NCBI GenBank assembly: GCA_030038955.1
Contig: JASHQV010000254.1
Coordinates: 1 to 5,211, forward strand
Length of the DNA: 5,211 nt
From: Solirubrobacteraceae bacterium
GTDB lineage: Bacteria > Actinomycetota > Thermoleophilia > Solirubrobacterales > Solirubrobacteraceae
Reading direction: 5' to 3'
Shown: positions 4,245 through 5,211 of the stretch, in pieces
Layout of the letters: every line of letters starts with the position of its first letter
How positions within the stretch are numbered: the stretch's first letter is position 1
The notes under the pieces: generated by a model
The model's input: only the letters and a program-made list of their open reading frames with translations
What the model was told of the DNA's origin: nothing
Database searches by the model: none
Made by a program: the position numbers and the translations under genes

Positions 4245-5211
4245 GCGCGGGCGGCCGCCGTGCGCGCCAGCCAGGCCGGTGGATCCTCGATCTCACGCAG
4301 CGTCGGCAGCGCCTCGGGTGCAGAGAACACGTGCTCCAGCGCCGCCGTCCCGCTCGCGCTGACGATCGCGTCGCAGAACTGCTTGCCCCGCTCGTACTGG
4401 CGCAGCTTCAGCTCCAGCCCGAGCAGCCTGCCGACCAGCCGCGACATCAGCGACTGCGTGCGCCGGCGAGCGTCGAGCCCCTGCCGCAGCCGCGGCAGCG
4501 ACGGCAGCAGGTCGGGGGCGACGGCGTCCATCACGTGCTCCGCGTGCCCCTCGATCACCGCCATCACAGCTTGTACGCGGTCGACCGTCTGCCGCTCGGC
4601 CTGGTTCATGACGACGCCGACGAGGTCGCCGTGGCGCAGCGCCCCTGCCATCCGCCGCAGCTCGCTGCGGCTCGGCAGGTGGCGCCTGCGGCCCGTGTCG
4701 AGGCGCAGCTCGGCGGTCCGCAGCAGCTCCTCGACGAGGCCTGCCAGGTGCGCATGCAGCCACGGCACGGCACCGAACTGGAGGGCGTGCGTCACCTCGT
4801 GCAGCGTCACCCAGGTCATGAACTCGCGCTCGTCGGCGTCGAAGCTGGCCATCGCCTGGCCCAGGTTGGGAAGCACGAACAGCAGCCGCGGCGGGTGCTC
4901 GGCGGCCGCCTCGTCGAGCAGCACGAGCTCGTACTGGCCGAGCACTCGCCGTCCCAGATAGCCCACCACCAGCCCCACCTCGGCGCTCAGCGCCGCCCCC
5001 ATCGCGATCTGGACCGCCGGCCGTGCCTTCCCGAGTCCCTTGCCGGCACGGGTCACCACCGGGTCGAGCAGCGCCCGGGTCGAGCGGATGTTGCTGGCCA
5101 CCCACTCGCGCCGGCTGACGCCCTCGGGCGGAGGCAGCGGCCGCGCCGGGCGCAGGCCGGTGTAGTCGCTCACCCGCCGCTGCGACTCGGCCGCCAGCTC
5201 GTAGAGGTCGA
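4235..5211 (-). CDS. Zinc metalloprotease-like protein, DUF2342/F420-associated group (5' end outside window)
   Basis: 324 codons are visible. Residues are numbered from the GTG at 5171-5173, but the frame stays open to the right edge with family-like sequence (DLYELAAESQRR just before VSDYTGL). The true start is therefore probably outside. Features are YTGL (4-7), REWVASNIRS (22-31), LLFVLPNLGQ (97-106), the zinc-binding HEVTH (125-129), VIEGHAEHVMD (206-216, with a Glu that may be the third zinc ligand), and the closing GLELKLRQYERGKQFCDAIV (252-271), LPTLREIEDPPAWL (289-302). This matches the actinobacterial zincin-like family DUF2342, a subgroup of which is annotated as associated with coenzyme F420 biosynthesis. 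No substrate or protease activity is established to my knowledge. In mycobacteria such a gene is followed by tilS; here the next gene downstream is the hendecad-repeat protein, so that linkage is absent. There are no membrane segments. The C-terminal ARAAA is encoded within a tandem repeat. Confidence 0.88.
   Translation of the reverse strand, partial: DLYELAAESQRRVSDYTGLRPARPLPPPEGVSRREWVASNIRSTRALLDPVVTRAGKGLGKARPAVQIAMGAALSAEVGLVVGYLGRRVLGQYELVLLDEAAAEHPPRLLFVLPNLGQAMASFDADEREFMTWVTLHEVTHALQFGAVPWLHAHLAGLVEELLRTAELRLDTGRRRHLPSRSELRRMAGALRHGDLVGVVMNQAERQTVDRVQAVMAVIEGHAEHVMDAVAPDLLPSLPRLRQGLDARRRTQSLMSRLVGRLLGLELKLRQYERGKQFCDAIVSASGTAALEHVFSAPEALPTLREIEDPPAWLARTAAARAAA

Noticed and set aside
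3952..4296. Minus-strand 114-codon frame across the tandem repeat and promoter region
   Set aside because: It overlaps the end of the metalloprotease-like gene and the start of the hendecad gene, reads through noncoding repeats (PAAGAHDP-like), and has no family resemblance.

Overview
The window is very GC-rich, with G or C at most third codon positions on both strands. GTG starts and actinobacterial-style protein families point to a high-GC Actinomycetota. The ferredoxin with an elongated inter-cluster loop and the small basic repeat protein resemble what I recall from Thermoleophilia (Solirubrobacterales/Gaiellales). That placement is an inference, not something the sequence proves.

Layout, left to right. 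(1) The 3' end of an amidase-signature enzyme, + strand, ends at 217. (2) A 153-bp gap holds a perfect 21-bp inverted repeat (242-294) and a possible -10 element. (3) A 7Fe-type ferredoxin, + strand, lies at 371-634. (4) It converges, across a 19-bp gap with a small GC hairpin, on a Mrp/ApbC Fe-S cluster carrier ATPase on the minus strand (654-1781). (5) Diverging from mrp across about 60 bp is a large GNAT-fold protein, + strand (1845-3086), ending in a small in-frame 18-bp tandem repeat. (6) A 213-bp convergent gap (3087-3299) is packed with GC hairpins and a 25-bp-period direct repeat. (7) A small, extremely basic, hendecad-repeat protein lies on the minus strand (3300-3968). Its leader region carries a SigB/SigF-like promoter overlapped by an inverted repeat. 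(8) A degenerate 21-bp tandem repeat (4139-4244) runs into the 3' end of the last gene. (9) That gene is a HExxH metalloprotease-like protein of the DUF2342/F420-associated group, minus strand, whose 5' end lies beyond the right edge.

The ferredoxin and Mrp are an understandable Fe-S pair, but they are convergent and so not co-transcribed. No operon of two or more genes is visible; every gene seems to be its own transcription unit within the window. The most interesting item is the hendecad-repeat protein. It combines a histone-tail-like basic N-terminal half, seven consecutive 11-residue repeats and a stress-sigma-like promoter, suggesting a stress-induced nucleic-acid- or surface-binding protein. 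I see no phage, transposase, CRISPR array, tRNA or rRNA. No complete new multi-gene system is evident.
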